From: Nocardia anocheti
GTDB taxonomy: Bacteria > Actinomycetota > Actinomycetes > Mycobacteriales > Mycobacteriaceae
Direction of reading: 5' to 3'
NCBI RefSeq assembly: GCF_029675105.1
Contig: NZ_JAQQFV010000001.1
Span: 310,001-374,000 of the forward strand
DNA: 64,000 nucleotides
Below are positions 42,888-53,300 of this stretch, in pieces. The first letter of the stretch is position 1. Each line of letters starts with the position of its first letter. The notes beneath the pieces are model-generated. The model did not search any database, was not told the DNA's origin, and saw only the letters and a list, made by a program, of their open reading frames with translations. Made by a program: the position numbers and the translations under genes.

Positions 42888-45800
42888 TCAGAACACCCGC
42901 AGCGGGCCGGGGCTCCAGAGCCCGGTGCGGGTCTGGGTTCCGGTCGTGAGCTGGGCGGGCACGGCGGGCAGGTGCTGGTCGTAGCGTTCCAGCGAACCCC
43001 AGTCGCGGGCCCAGTCGTCCTTCAGATAGGTCGGGATGGTGACCCGGTTGGCCAGCATCTGCGAGAAGCCGAGCGGGCCGCCGAACTCCTGGGCCTGCCA
43101 GGTGTCGGTCGAGGAGATGGCCAGCGGCCGGTCCGGCAGGATGCGGTAGTTGGGGACCTCGGCCACGCCGTTCTCGTGCGTGAACGGACGCTGGCAGGGG
43201 AACTGCAGGCCGACGGCCCAGTCCAGCAGCACCGGCTGGTCCCGGCCGATGTAGTGGTCCAGGGTCTGCAGCTTCGGCACCCGCGGCGGGGTGAACGCCA
43301 GCCACTGGTCACCGATCAGGATCGGGTCGTTGGCCACGATGCGCACCGCGTTCGCCTCGGCGGGCAGGTCGGCCAGCGGCACGCGCAGGTTGCGCCACGA
43401 CGGGTACGGGCCGATATCGCGGGGCAGGTAGGCACCGAGCGCGGTGACGCTGCCGTCGGCGTCGCGGGTGCCGTACTCGACCAGCAGCGACTGGCCGTAC
43501 TTGTCGGCGCCGGTGTCGTCCTTGGAGGCGATGCGGCCCGCCGCGGAGATGACGATCAGCGGTGTGTCCTCCGAGCGGGCGGGCAGCCCGTACCAGGACG
43601 ACTCCAGGTGCGCGGGCTGCTGCACGCCCTCCTGGTAGGAACCCAGGATCGGGGTCCGCGCGGGGTCGAGGCCGAAGGGCAGGGCCACGGTCGACCCGTT
43701 GACGCCGCGCGCGCCCTCGCCGCCGCCGGTACCCGCGCTCTCGCCCTCGGCGAAGGCGGCACCGACCGACTGGTTGCTGGTGTTGCCGGTGCCCGGCTTC
43801 ACCTCGACGGCATCGGCGGAGAGGTCACCGGGCACGCCGTTGGGCGTGAAGGCGACCGAGTCGGTCCCGGCCAGCGGGTCGTTCGGGTCGGTGAGCGGAC
43901 GGGCCGGATCGGTGATCGGGTCGAGCCTGCCGCCGTTGGGGTCGGGTTCCACGAGCACGTCGTTGGCCAGGCCGCAGGCGTTGCCGCCGAGCGCGTCGAT
44001 GTTCGAGCGGGCCAGCGAGTAGGCCGGGTACTGCTGGGTGGCGCCCTTGACCAGCGAGAGCACCTCGAAGGCCACCATCAGCCCGACCACCACGGTCAGC
44101 GGTATGGCGGCGAACTTGCGGATGCGCCTGCCGCGTTTGGTCGCGACCGAGGGCACCGGTTTCACGTAGTCCTCGCGCAGCGCGTACCAGGCGACCAGGG
44201 CCAGGCCCAGACCGAACAGGATCAGCATCACGGTGTTGGAGTTGATGCCGCGCAGCGAGACGGTCTTGTCGAACCACGGCACGCCGTAGCTCGAGACGTA
44301 CCAGTAGCCGTTGATGCCCGAGAACGACAGCGCCAGCACGAACAGCAATCCGGCCAGGAAGATGGCCCGGTTCTTGCGTGAGCGCAGCGCGCTCTGCGAG
44401 ACGGCCACCGCCGTCACCGCCGCGAGCCCACCCGCGATGCCCGCGTAGGCGCCGAAGTGGTGGGTCCACTTCGTCGGGTTGAACATCATGAAGAAGATGG
44501 TGCCGAACACGATGCCCATCAGCCGCCAGGTCGGTCCCGAGGCGATACCGGGCACCTGACGGCGGCGCAGCAGCACCAGCAGTGTGGTGAACAGGCACAG
44601 CAGCATCACCAGGAAGGCGAAGCGCCGGGCCAGCGAGCCGTCGACGGTCTCGACGAACATGTAGTAGTAGCGCAGGTAGTCCTCGTACCAGGCCAGGTTC
44701 GGGCCGGTGGCCTGACGCACCCGGTTGGCCTCCTGGATACCCGCGAACGTCTGGTCGCCGTAGACCACCACCAGCACCAGCAACCCGGCCGAGGCGATGG
44801 GCGCGAGCAGCGGCAGCGTGCCGAACTGCCGATGCCTGCGCACGACAATGCGCACGAGCGGGCGGATACCGGCCAGCAGCGCGGCCACGCACATCAGACC
44901 GGTCGGGGCGGCGGCCAGGGTGAACGCCGCGATCAGTACCGCGATCCCGGCGGGCAGCAGCCGACCGGTGGCGATGGCGCGTTCGATGGAGACCCAGGTG
45001 AGCAGCGCGCCCAGGGCCACGATGGGCTCGGACCGCAGGCCGTTGTCGAAGGGCAGCCAGAAGGCCAGGAACACCAGACCGCCGGTCCACAGCGCCACCT
45101 GGCTGCGCTTGACGGCGTTGCCCAGCCGCGGGACCACCTCGCGGCTGATCACCATCCAGCACAGGATGCCGCACACCAGCGCGGGCAACCGCACCCACGG
45201 GCTGGCCGTGGAGAACTCCGCGAACACCTGGATGACGTAGTAGTACCAGCCGAACGGCGCCTCGGGCACGCCGTACCAGCGGAAGTAGTTGGCCATGTAG
45301 CCCGCGTCGGGGGCCACTCGGACCATCGAGAGGATGTAGCCGTCGTCGGAGGTGTTCGCGCCGACGAAGTGCCAGACCAGCAGCGTGCCGATGACCGCGC
45401 CGTCGGCCCAGGTGGGCTTCAGCCAGTTGCGCGGCAGGAACCGGCGGTGCCCGCGCCCGTCACTGCCGTCGAGCTGGGCCAGCGCGCCGAGGGCCAGCAG
45501 CGTGCACAGCACCGCCGCGACGATCGCGATCAGCTTCACCGGCGACGGGCTGGAGGAGAAGCGCGAGTCGATGGTGGAGGTCAGCGAAAGGCCCTGCGGC
45601 ACATCACCGCGCAGGTCGGAGAACACGCCGACGATCTGCGGACGCAGATCCCCGCCGAGCTGGCCCTGCACCGGCACCCGCACGGTCTCGACCGCGCCGG
45701 GCTGCCCGTCGACCGGCCGCTCGATCTCCTTGCTCAGCCCCTCGAAACTCGCGGTGGTGCGGTGCTGATCGGAGCTGATGACGATGGCCGAGCACTGGTC

Positions 45801-46220
45801 CATCGCGGACCGGTCGGCCGAGGCCACCACGGCGTTGCGGTCGACCACGTCCACGGCGGTCTCGGACACGCGCACGAACAGTGCCTCGAGCGCCGCGCGG
45901 TCGCCCTGCGGCGGCGCGGTGGCCAGCAGCATGCCGCCCTGTTCGGGCAGACTCGCCACCGCCGAGCAGGGGATGGTGGCGTTCAGGTCGATCGGCACCT
46001 GGGACATGAGCGGTGCCTGGATATTGCCGAGCTTGCCGTTCTGCGGCCAGGTCAGTTCCGCGGTGGTCTGGGTGACCGGCAGGAACGGCGTGGCCACCGC
46101 GAAGAGGGCACCGAGGAGTCCGGCGATCAGCGCGATCCATCGCGCGGTCCGGAAGTCCTTCGCGGAAGCCGCCGGTTGCGCGGGCGGCTTGGTGAGAACA
46201 GCTGTTGCGGCGTCTGGCAC
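42888..46220 (-). CDS. Arabinosyltransferase of the Emb family (second copy)
   Basis: An 1110-residue Emb protein convergent with the other copy. The catalytic/resistance region is NTSDDGYILSMVRVAPDAGYMANYF, with the conserved DD pair and Met. The multi-helix middle is followed by a C-terminal carbohydrate-binding domain (TWQAQEFGGPLGF, IPTYLKDDWARDWGSLERY). It lacks the Ser-rich insertion. The frame is open to 46265, but the GTG at 46220 is preferred because TACCAT (46229-46234) lies exactly 8 nt upstream, the same arrangement as the plus-strand emb gene. That start leaves 27 residues before helix 1. Confidence 0.92.
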   Translation of the reverse strand: MPDAATAVLTKPPAQPAASAKDFRTARWIALIAGLLGALFAVATPFLPVTQTTAELTWPQNGKLGNIQAPLMSQVPIDLNATIPCSAVASLPEQGGMLLATAPPQGDRAALEALFVRVSETAVDVVDRNAVVASADRSAMDQCSAIVISSDQHRTTASFEGLSKEIERPVDGQPGAVETVRVPVQGQLGGDLRPQIVGVFSDLRGDVPQGLSLTSTIDSRFSSSPSPVKLIAIVAAVLCTLLALGALAQLDGSDGRGHRRFLPRNWLKPTWADGAVIGTLLVWHFVGANTSDDGYILSMVRVAPDAGYMANYFRWYGVPEAPFGWYYYVIQVFAEFSTASPWVRLPALVCGILCWMVISREVVPRLGNAVKRSQVALWTGGLVFLAFWLPFDNGLRSEPIVALGALLTWVSIERAIATGRLLPAGIAVLIAAFTLAAAPTGLMCVAALLAGIRPLVRIVVRRHRQFGTLPLLAPIASAGLLVLVVVYGDQTFAGIQEANRVRQATGPNLAWYEDYLRYYYMFVETVDGSLARRFAFLVMLLCLFTTLLVLLRRRQVPGIASGPTWRLMGIVFGTIFFMMFNPTKWTHHFGAYAGIAGGLAAVTAVAVSQSALRSRKNRAIFLAGLLFVLALSFSGINGYWYVSSYGVPWFDKTVSLRGINSNTVMLILFGLGLALVAWYALREDYVKPVPSVATKRGRRIRKFAAIPLTVVVGLMVAFEVLSLVKGATQQYPAYSLARSNIDALGGNACGLANDVLVEPDPNGGRLDPITDPARPLTDPNDPLAGTDSVAFTPNGVPGDLSADAVEVKPGTGNTSNQSVGAAFAEGESAGTGGGEGARGVNGSTVALPFGLDPARTPILGSYQEGVQQPAHLESSWYGLPARSEDTPLIVISAAGRIASKDDTGADKYGQSLLVEYGTRDADGSVTALGAYLPRDIGPYPSWRNLRVPLADLPAEANAVRIVANDPILIGDQWLAFTPPRVPKLQTLDHYIGRDQPVLLDWAVGLQFPCQRPFTHENGVAEVPNYRILPDRPLAISSTDTWQAQEFGGPLGFSQMLANRVTIPTYLKDDWARDWGSLERYDQHLPAVPAQLTTGTQTRTGLWSPGPLRVF

Positions 46221-46637
46221 GGTTCGCCATGGTATCCGCACCGCCGTCATTGTGAGGGCTCGCACGCCTCGCCGGAGAACATACGCTACGGCATGGTGTG
46301 AAGTTCAAGCATTTCATTAGGATTCGCGCGTGACAAAGGGTTGCCCGGTCATACGAATCGGCTATCGATAACGGCTACGACCCCCGCTTCGCCGCGACAC
46401 AGAAGTTTGTCCACGTTACCAGCGCGTAGGGAACCTGTAGATAAGAACGATGGTAACTGTTACGCAAGGTAACGGCCTGGCATTTTAAATGCGTTCCGCC
46501 GCCACCGACGACGAAACGCGAAGGTTCCCGAATGAAATCGTAGGCGCGAACTCCACCCTGGCGAAAACCCCCTTTTCGTACTCTTGAACACGACCGCTTC
46601 ACATCTGGAAACGGTCGATCAATTCAAGGAGTACGCA
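46221..46637. other. Divergent intergenic region upstream of emb and a secreted-protein gene
   Basis: About 370-420 bp with lower GC content than the neighbours. It contains the TACCAT box of emb (46229-46234) and a cluster of four GTAAC/GTTAC half-sites between 46415 and 46473, followed by an AT-rich segment (CATTTTAAATG at 46481-46491) likely to belong to the promoter of the secreted-protein gene. No gene is seen. Confidence 0.55.
46415..46473. promoter_or_regulatory. Cluster of GTAAC half-sites
   Basis: GTTAC at 46415-46419, GTAAC at 46453-46457, GTTAC at 46459-46463 and GTAAC at 46469-46473. The last two form GTTAC-N5-GTAAC and the middle two form GTAAC-N1-GTTAC. They may be operator repeats or ECF sigma -35 elements. 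Confidence 0.4.
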
Positions 46638-47285
46638 ATGTTCGACAGCAACTTCTTCACACGTTCGGCACTGGTCACCGCGGGCTGTGCGGTGGCCGCG
46701 GCATCGTTCGGTCTCGGACCCGCCGCGGCCCAGGCCTCCACCACCGTGAGCCCCGCGGGCGCGGCGGTGCAGGCCACCAACCAGGGTTCGGTCAAGGCCG
46801 TGGCCGGTGGTGTCACCATCACCTGCACCACCTCGTCCGCGACCGGCGCCGTGCCCGCCGCGCCGAACAACACCAACCCCAGCGGTCCGGTCACCGTGCC
46901 GATCAACGCGCCCACCTTCACCGGCTGCTCCACCAGCATGTGGGGCGTGAGCGCGACGGTGACGACCAGTGGCAGCTGGTCGATCACGGGCCAGAACGGC
47001 TCGCCGGTGGCGGGTTCGATCAATGTGCCCACCGGCGGCATGGTCATCCAGACCAGCGGGCTGGCCTCCTGCAAGGTGGTCGTGGCGCCCACGGCACCGG
47101 CCACGCTGGCGGGCACCTGGACCAACGGCAGCCCGTCGACGGTGCAGGCGACCAATTCGCCCGCGCCGATCAAGGTGACCGGCGGCTTCGGCTGCCCCAC
47201 CAGCGCCACCACCGGAACGGTGACCGGCGTGTACAAGGTCACCAATACCACCACTCCGTCGGTGCCGATCACGGTCGGCCCCTGA
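46638..47285 (+). CDS. Secreted protein, Thr/Ser/Gly/Pro-rich
   Basis: A 215-residue protein with a signal peptide (MFDSNFFTRSALVTAGCAVA, cleavage near AQA-ST). The mature part is rich in T, S, G, P and V, and has four cysteines spaced through the chain (ITCTTS, TGCSTS, ASCKVV, FGCPTS), suggesting two disulfides in a beta-sandwich. No family is recognised. AAGGAG lies before the ATG at 46638. Confidence 0.75.
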   Translation: MFDSNFFTRSALVTAGCAVAAASFGLGPAAAQASTTVSPAGAAVQATNQGSVKAVAGGVTITCTTSSATGAVPAAPNNTNPSGPVTVPINAPTFTGCSTSMWGVSATVTTSGSWSITGQNGSPVAGSINVPTGGMVIQTSGLASCKVVVAPTAPATLAGTWTNGSPSTVQATNSPAPIKVTGGFGCPTSATTGTVTGVYKVTNTTTPSVPITVGP

Positions 47286-47362
47286 CAATTCCGCGGGTGA
47301 ATTCGGCACCGACGTTTCGGCGATGACGTCGTCTCGAATTCGAATGCCCACGGGGTGAAAAA

Positions 47363-47397
47363 GAACCCGCGTGCGTCTCTCACTCGCACGCGGGTTC
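47363..47397. terminator. Hairpin terminator after the secreted-protein gene
   Basis: A perfect 13-bp stem (47363-47375 with 47385-47397) and a 9-nt loop, about 80 nt after the stop codon. Confidence 0.8.
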
Positions 47398-47488
47398 CAC
47401 CACATCGTAGGCAATATTCGCGCCGGGCGCGGCGGGTAGTCGCCACGCCCGGCGCGGACCCCGGTCCCTTCCCGCCCCCTCCCCTCCC

Positions 47489-47494
47489 TAGACT
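47489..47494 (+). promoter_or_regulatory. -10 box of the cyclophilin gene
   Basis: TAGACT ends 7 nt before the ATG at 47502; the upstream region is pyrimidine-rich and has no Shine-Dalgarno sequence. This is a clear leaderless arrangement. Confidence 0.6.
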
Positions 47495-47501
47495 CGACGC
47501 C

Positions 47502-47999
47502 ATGACCAAGGTGAATCTCGAAACCAACCACGGACAGATCGTGCTCGAGTTGGACGACCAGGCCGCGCCGAACACGGTCGCCAACTTCGTGAACTACGTG
47601 AACGCGGGCCACTACAACGGCACCGTGTTCCATCGCGTCATCCCCGGTTTCATGGTTCAGGGCGGCGGCTTCGAGCCGGGCCTGAAGCAGAAGCCCACCC
47701 AGGCACCGATCCAGAACGAGGCCACCAACGGCCTGAAGAACGACAAGTACACCGTCGCGATGGCCCGCACCAACGACCCGCACTCGGCCACCGCGCAGTT
47801 CTTCATCAACGTCTCCGACAACGCCTTCCTCAACCACTCGGCCCCCCAGGGCCAGGGCTGGGGCTACGCGGTGTTCGGCAAGGTCACCGACGGCACCACC
47901 GTCGTCGACAAGATCGCGGGCGTCAAGACCGGCAGCGCGGGCCCCCACCAGGACGTCCCCGTCGAAGACGTCATCATCGAATCCGCCACCGTCGCGTAG
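47502..47999 (+). CDS. ppiB: Peptidyl-prolyl cis-trans isomerase, cyclophilin type
   Basis: A 165-residue cytoplasmic cyclophilin. The conserved core is visible: [33 protein letters not shown] with the catalytic Arg, and [13 protein letters not shown]. It has no signal peptide. The start is fixed by the TAGACT box 7 nt upstream. Confidence 0.95.
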   Translation: MTKVNLETNHGQIVLELDDQAAPNTVANFVNYVNAGHYNGTVFHRVIPGFMVQGGGFEPGLKQKPTQAPIQNEATNGLKNDKYTVAMARTNDPHSATAQFFINVSDNAFLNHSAPQGQGWGYAVFGKVTDGTTVVDKIAGVKTGSAGPHQDVPVEDVIIESATVA

Positions 48000-48009
48000 T
48001 TTTTCGGGA

Positions 48010-48043
48010 GAGCGGGGCCGTCACCACTGTGGCGGCCCCGCTC
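48010..48043. terminator. Hairpin terminator between ppiB and vapC
   Basis: An 11-bp GC-rich stem (48010-48020 with 48033-48043) starting 10 nt after the ppiB stop, with further inner pairing CCA/TGG. It serves the convergent genes on both sides. Confidence 0.75.
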
Positions 48044-48053
48044 GGTACCCGGG

Positions 48054-48479
48054 TCAGGCGAAGACTGTCACCACATCCACCGATGGGTACCGCGCGGCGA
48101 GCTTCCGATCCAGCGTTGCGAGGGTGGCGCCGCTGGCTTGCGCGAAGGCAGCCAGGTAGTCGTCGGTCCACAATTTGTGGCTGTGGTCATTGCGCGCCGA
48201 CAGCGCACGGAACACCTGGTCCAGCGAGTTCGGCTCCTCGGCCCAGATCACGCGTTCATCGGCGTTGAGCTGGTCGATGATCCGCCAGGCATCACTGCGA
48301 GACAAGACCTCCGTGTCCATCACCGCGGGATTCGAGAGCAAGCGCAGCAGGCCGGTTTGAGTGACCCGGCACATGAGCAGGCTGTCCGATTGGGCATCGA
48401 ACCAGGTGGCTGCCGCGCGATGATGGACATGCCTGCCGTACACAGCGGCCAGCCACAGGCCGACATCAACCAGCGTCAC
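48054..48479 (-). CDS. vapC: VapC-type PIN-domain toxin
   Basis: A 141-residue PIN RNase toxin. Catalytic acidic positions are seen in LVDVGLWLAAVYG (first Asp), LSNPAVMDTEVLSRSDAW and WTDDYLAAFAQASGATLATLD. It starts with GTG overlapping the upstream antitoxin stop by 4 nt. The toxin's likely target is tRNA or rRNA, as in other VapC proteins. Confidence 0.92.
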   Translation of the reverse strand: MTLVDVGLWLAAVYGRHVHHRAAATWFDAQSDSLLMCRVTQTGLLRLLSNPAVMDTEVLSRSDAWRIIDQLNADERVIWAEEPNSLDQVFRALSARNDHSHKLWTDDYLAAFAQASGATLATLDRKLAARYPSVDVVTVFA

Positions 48480-48730
48480 CGGCCATACCTCTCTACATCT
48501 TCGGCATCGAAGGCATCGGCGATGTCAGCATTGGTGATGTTGCGAAGCGGACCCGCGTCGGCCGTGCCGACCAGCGGAAAGCTCACCCGGCCCACGCTCG
48601 GAGTCGGCGCGGCACCGACCTCACGCGCCAGTGCTTTCGCGAACAACTCCTTGAGACTGATTCCGCGCGCGGCAGCGGCCAACTTGGCGGCCTGCATCAG
48701 GCCTGGCGAGAGATCAACCGTAGTGCGCAT
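48476..48730 (-). CDS. vapB: VapB-type antitoxin (ribbon-helix-helix)
   Basis: An 84-residue antitoxin with an N-terminal ribbon-helix-helix (MRTTVDLSPGLMQAAKLAAA, followed by RGISLKELFAKALA) and an acidic C-terminal toxin-binding tail (NADIADAFDAEDVERYG). TAATAT (48737-48742) ends 6 nt before the ATG on the minus strand, so the module is probably expressed from a leaderless promoter. Confidence 0.9.
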   Translation of the reverse strand: MRTTVDLSPGLMQAAKLAAAARGISLKELFAKALAREVGAAPTPSVGRVSFPLVGTADAGPLRNITNADIADAFDAEDVERYGR

Positions 48731-48817
48731 AAAAGCATATTATCACCACACGCTAAGCAGCCACCACAAATGGCCGCCCCGACCTTTGCCTGGGCGGCCA
48801 ATCCGCAGGTCACGTGC

Positions 48818-50362
48818 TTAGAGGGGCAGGACGTGGTGTTTGCGGGGGTTGCGGACGATCTTCTTGTCTTCCAGCAGTTTCAGGGCGCGGCGGATCTCGA
48901 GGCGGGTGGTAGCCGGTTCGATGACCGCGTCGATGAAGCCGCGTTCGGCGGCGACCCACGGGGTGGCGATATTGGTGTTGTAGAAGTCGATGAGCTGCTG
49001 GCGGACCGCGGCGCGCTGTTCTTCCGGCGCGGCGGCGATCTGGGCGGCGCCGATCAGGCTGACCGCGCCCTCGGCACCCATCACGGCCAGGCGGGCGGTG
49101 GGCCACGCCAGGTTGATGTCGGCGCCGAGCTGCTTGGACCCCATCACGGCGTAACCGCCGCCGTAGGACTTGCGCACCACCAGGGTGATCTTCGGGACCG
49201 AGGCCTCCACGTAGGAGAACAGGAACCGGCCGCCGCGCTTGATCACGCCGACCTTCTCCTGCTCCACACCCGGCAGGAAGCCGGGGGTGTCGACCACGAA
49301 CACCAGCGGGATCTCGAAGGCGTTGCACAGGCGCACGAAGTGCGAGGCCTTGTCCGAGGCGCGCGCGTCCAGCGCACCGGCCGAGGCCAGCGGCTGGTTG
49401 GCGACCACGCCGACGCTGCGGCCGTCCACCCGGGCGAACCCGGTGATGATGTTGGGTCCGGTGCCGGAGCTGATCTCCTTGAACTCACCGTCGTCGAAGA
49501 TGCGCAGCAGGATCTCGTACATGTCGTACCCGGCGTTGTCCGAGTCCGGCATGATCGTGTTGAGCTCGCGGTCGGTGTCGGTGATCTCGGGCTCGAGGCC
49601 CGGGTTCACGATCGGCGGCAGCTCCTGGCAGCTGGTGGGCATGTAGCCCAGGTACTCGCGCACCCACTGGAACGCCGCGTCCTCGTCCTTGGCGACGTGG
49701 TGGATGTTGCCGTACTCGGCCTGCGTGCGCGCGCCACCGAGCTCCTCGAGGCTGACGTCCTCGCCGGTGACCTCTTTGATGATCTTCGGCCCGGTGACGA
49801 ACATGTGCGCCGACTCGGTCGCCACCACCACATCGGTGCAGATGGGCTCGTACACCGCGCCACCGGCGCAGTTGCCCAGGATCAGCGAGACCAGCGGGAC
49901 CATGCCCGAGAGCGGCTCGAGGTTGGTCGCCATCCAGGCGTACCAGGCCAGCGAACTGATCGCCTCCTGCACGCGCGCGCCACCGGAGTCGTTGATGCCG
50001 ACCAGCGGGATACCGACCTTGGCCGCGTACTGCATGATGCCGCACAGCTTGCGCCCGAACGCCTCACCGACCGACCCGCCGTAGACGGTCTGGTCGTGCG
50101 AGAACACCGCCACCGGACGGCCTTCCACCAGACCGTGGCCGACCACGACACCGTCACCGTAGAGCGCGGTCGGATCACCGGGCTTGCGCACCAGCGCGCC
50201 GATCTCGACGAACGTGCCGGGGTCGAGCAGCTGGTTGATCCGGTCGCGGGCGCTGGGAATGCCCTTGCGCGCCCGCTTCTCGATCCCCTTCTGCCCCGCG
50301 GGCTCTTTGGCGAGCTCCAGCCGCTCGTGTAGATCGGCCAGCTTCTCGGCGGTGGTGCTCAC
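48818..50362 (-). CDS. accD4: Acyl-CoA carboxylase carboxyltransferase subunit AccD4
   Basis: A 514-residue biotin-dependent carboxyltransferase beta subunit that, with AccA3 and AccD5, makes the carboxylated long acyl-CoA extender for Pks13. Both crotonase-like halves are present ([20 protein letters not shown] and [20 protein letters not shown]), including the oxyanion GGA residues. The start GTG overlaps the pks13 stop by 4 nt (50359-50362), as expected for the fadD32-pks13-accD4 locus. Confidence 0.94.
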   Translation of the reverse strand: MSTTAEKLADLHERLELAKEPAGQKGIEKRARKGIPSARDRINQLLDPGTFVEIGALVRKPGDPTALYGDGVVVGHGLVEGRPVAVFSHDQTVYGGSVGEAFGRKLCGIMQYAAKVGIPLVGINDSGGARVQEAISSLAWYAWMATNLEPLSGMVPLVSLILGNCAGGAVYEPICTDVVVATESAHMFVTGPKIIKEVTGEDVSLEELGGARTQAEYGNIHHVAKDEDAAFQWVREYLGYMPTSCQELPPIVNPGLEPEITDTDRELNTIMPDSDNAGYDMYEILLRIFDDGEFKEISSGTGPNIITGFARVDGRSVGVVANQPLASAGALDARASDKASHFVRLCNAFEIPLVFVVDTPGFLPGVEQEKVGVIKRGGRFLFSYVEASVPKITLVVRKSYGGGYAVMGSKQLGADINLAWPTARLAVMGAEGAVSLIGAAQIAAAPEEQRAAVRQQLIDFYNTNIATPWVAAERGFIDAVIEPATTRLEIRRALKLLEDKKIVRNPRKHHVLPL

Positions 50363-53300
50363 TTCTCTCCCTTTGCGGAAATCGCGGCCAGCTTGGCGGC
50401 GAGGTCGGCACCGATCTGGCCGATCCGCGGTTCGTCGACGATCTGGAGGTGGTCGCCCGGGATGTGGACCACCTCGAGGTTGGGGATGTATTCATCCCAG
50501 CCGCCGTTGGGGCGGCGATCCGCGTAGCGCGGCTCGAGCTCGATCGCGCCGTCGTGGTAGCGATCAGCCAGGTACAGGACCACGTCGCCGTCGTAGCGGC
50601 TGGGGTCCTTCTGCTCGAGCGCGCGGTTCTCCAGGTAGGAGTGCCGCTGGTGCTCGAGCACACCGCCGGGAATCTTCGCGCCGGACAGCTTGATCAGGTC
50701 GCTGATCATCGCGAACTGCTCGGCATCGGTGGCGGCCGCCAGCTCCTCGATCTGCTCACGATCCAGCTCGGAGGGCACGTTGTAGGTCTTCTTGGCGAAG
50801 GCCTGGTACCGCTCGAGGCGCGCGATGCGGCCCTCGAGGGTGTTGTCCTCGGGCTCGACGGTCATGGCGAGGTCGATCAGGCCGATGTGACGCACGTCGG
50901 CACCCTCTTCGCGCAGCATCTGGCCCACCTGCAGGGCGAGCACCGCGCCGAGTGACCAGCCGTACAGCACGTACGGCCCTTCGCCCTGGATCTTGCGCAG
51001 CTCTGGCAGGTACTGCCGGGCCCGCTCCTCGATGGAGCCCTCGACCCGCTCGAAGCCGTACATCGGGGTGTCGGCGGGCAGACGCTTGAGCAGCGGCTCG
51101 TAGACGAGGGTGTTGCCACCGGCGGGATGGAAGACGAACACCGGTGTGGCGGTCGACCCTTCGGTCCGTGCCCGCAGCGGACGGATGAAGCCGTCCACGT
51201 CGGCGCCGCTGTCCTGCAGGTTGCGTACGACCTCGGAGAGCTGCTCGATGGTCTCGCAGTCGAGCACGTCATCGACAGTCACCTCGGCCTTGACCCGCTC
51301 GGTGAGGCGCGCCGCCATCTTCTCGGCGACGTCCTCCTCCAGGATCGGCAGGGTGTTGAAGATGCCGCCCGGCGAAGTGCCCGTGACGACAGCCCAGGTG
51401 GCGTAGGCCAGCCGCTCGGCGGCGTCACGTGGCGGAACGTTGTCCTCGTCCCCGGCCGGGGCCGAGTAGTCGACATCGGGCGCGGCGGCCTCCACCTTCG
51501 CGGCCGATTCGACAGCGGCATCCGAAACCTGCTCGGCGGCAGCGACATCGGCGACCGGCGCCGCAACCGACTCGCTAGCGGCACCTTCCGACGGCAGCTC
51601 CGCACCGGCCGCCTTGGCCGCGGCCAGCGGATCATCACCGGCCGCGATCGCCGCACGCGCCGCCTCGACGAAGTCGGCGTCGACGCCGATCTCCACGTCC
51701 TCACCGGCGGCACGGGCCGCGGCCTGCTTCTCCGCCATGGCCGCGACCTCGTCACGATGCTCGATGGCGTAGCGCAGCACCTTCGACACCTCGTTGAGGC
51801 TGGCGTCGCGCACCGCGGAGATCTGCAGCTGCGGAATGTCGAACTCGTACTCCACGCGGTTCTTGATGCGCATGGCCATCAGCGAGTCCAGGCCGAGTTC
51901 CATCAGCGGGATCTCCATGGGGAGGTCCTCGACGGCGTAACCCATGGACTCCGCGACGATCACGCACAGCCGCTGCTCGACGGTCTCGCCGCTGTCGGCG
52001 CGCCAGCGGTCGCTGGTGGCCACGGCGATCTCGGCGGCGGTCGGCTCGGGCTCGGTGGTGGCGGCCGGAACCGCGAGGGCCGCGGCGGGTTCGGGCAGCG
52101 GCGCACCGGAGGTGACCACGGCGTCGAACAGCAGGGTGAAGCCGAGCGGGGTCTTGGCGTGCACCTGCACCGAGGCACCCCCGAGGTGCGGGGTGAGGGT
52201 GGTGGTGAGCGTGCCGGTGGTGGGCAGCGCGGCGTGCGGGTGCGACACCGTGACGGCTACATCCGAAAGCACCTGCGCGGCAGCGGCTTGCACGAGCGCG
52301 GTCAGATCGGTGACCGACCCCGCCTGCACCTCCCACGCGTGGCGCCCGTCCGGCATGGCGACGTGCGCGCCGGGCACCCGGGTGTTGCCCGCGCCCGAGG
52401 ACATGGCGACCTTGGGCCAGTACTCCTTGCGCAGGAACGCGGTACGCGGCACGTCGGCGTAATCGCCTTCGGGCAGCAGCGAACTCAGGTTCACGGCGTG
52501 GCCGTGCACGTAGAGCTGGGCGAGCGCGCCGATCACACCGGCGGACTCGTCCTCCTTGCGCTTGAGCGTGGGGATGAGCTGCGCGTCGTGCACGCCCGCG
52601 GCGAAGGTGGTGCCCAGCACCTGCATCAGCGCCACCGAGTTGGGCGCCAGCTCCAGGAAGGTGGTGTGCCCGGAGTCGACGGCGGCCTTGATGGCGTTGG
52701 TGAAGTACACCGCGTGGCGCATGTTCTTCACCCAGTAGGGCTCGTCGTGGATCGGGTCGGAACCGGGCTTGAAGTACAGGCCCTCGTGCACGGTCGAGTA
52801 CAGGCCGGTCTTCAGCGAGGTGGGCTCGATACCGGCCAGTTCGGCGGCCAGTTCGCCCAGCAGCGGGTCCATCTGCGAGGTGTGGCCCGCGCCGCGGGTG
52901 GGCAGGATGCGGGCGAACTTGCCCATGCCCTCCACCTCGGCGACGATCTGCTCCACCTGCTCGCGCGGCCCACCGATGACGGTGTTGGTCGGCGCCGCGT
53001 ACACCGCGCACTCCACATCGGGGAAGCGCGGCAGCAGCTGCGCCACATCGTGGGCGCTGAGTTCGACCAGCGCCATATTGCGCACGTCGTCCTCGGTGAT
53101 CATCTGCTCGCCCTCGCCCATCAGGCGCGAACGGGCGCAGATCACGCGCACCGCGTCCTCGAGGGTCAGACCACCGGCGATGTAGGCACCGGCGACCTCA
53201 CCCATCGAGTGACCGACCACCGCGGCGGGCTCGGCGCCGTGCGCGCGCAGCAGCGCGGCCAGACCCAGCTGGGTGGTGAAGATGCCGACCTGGCAGGTGC

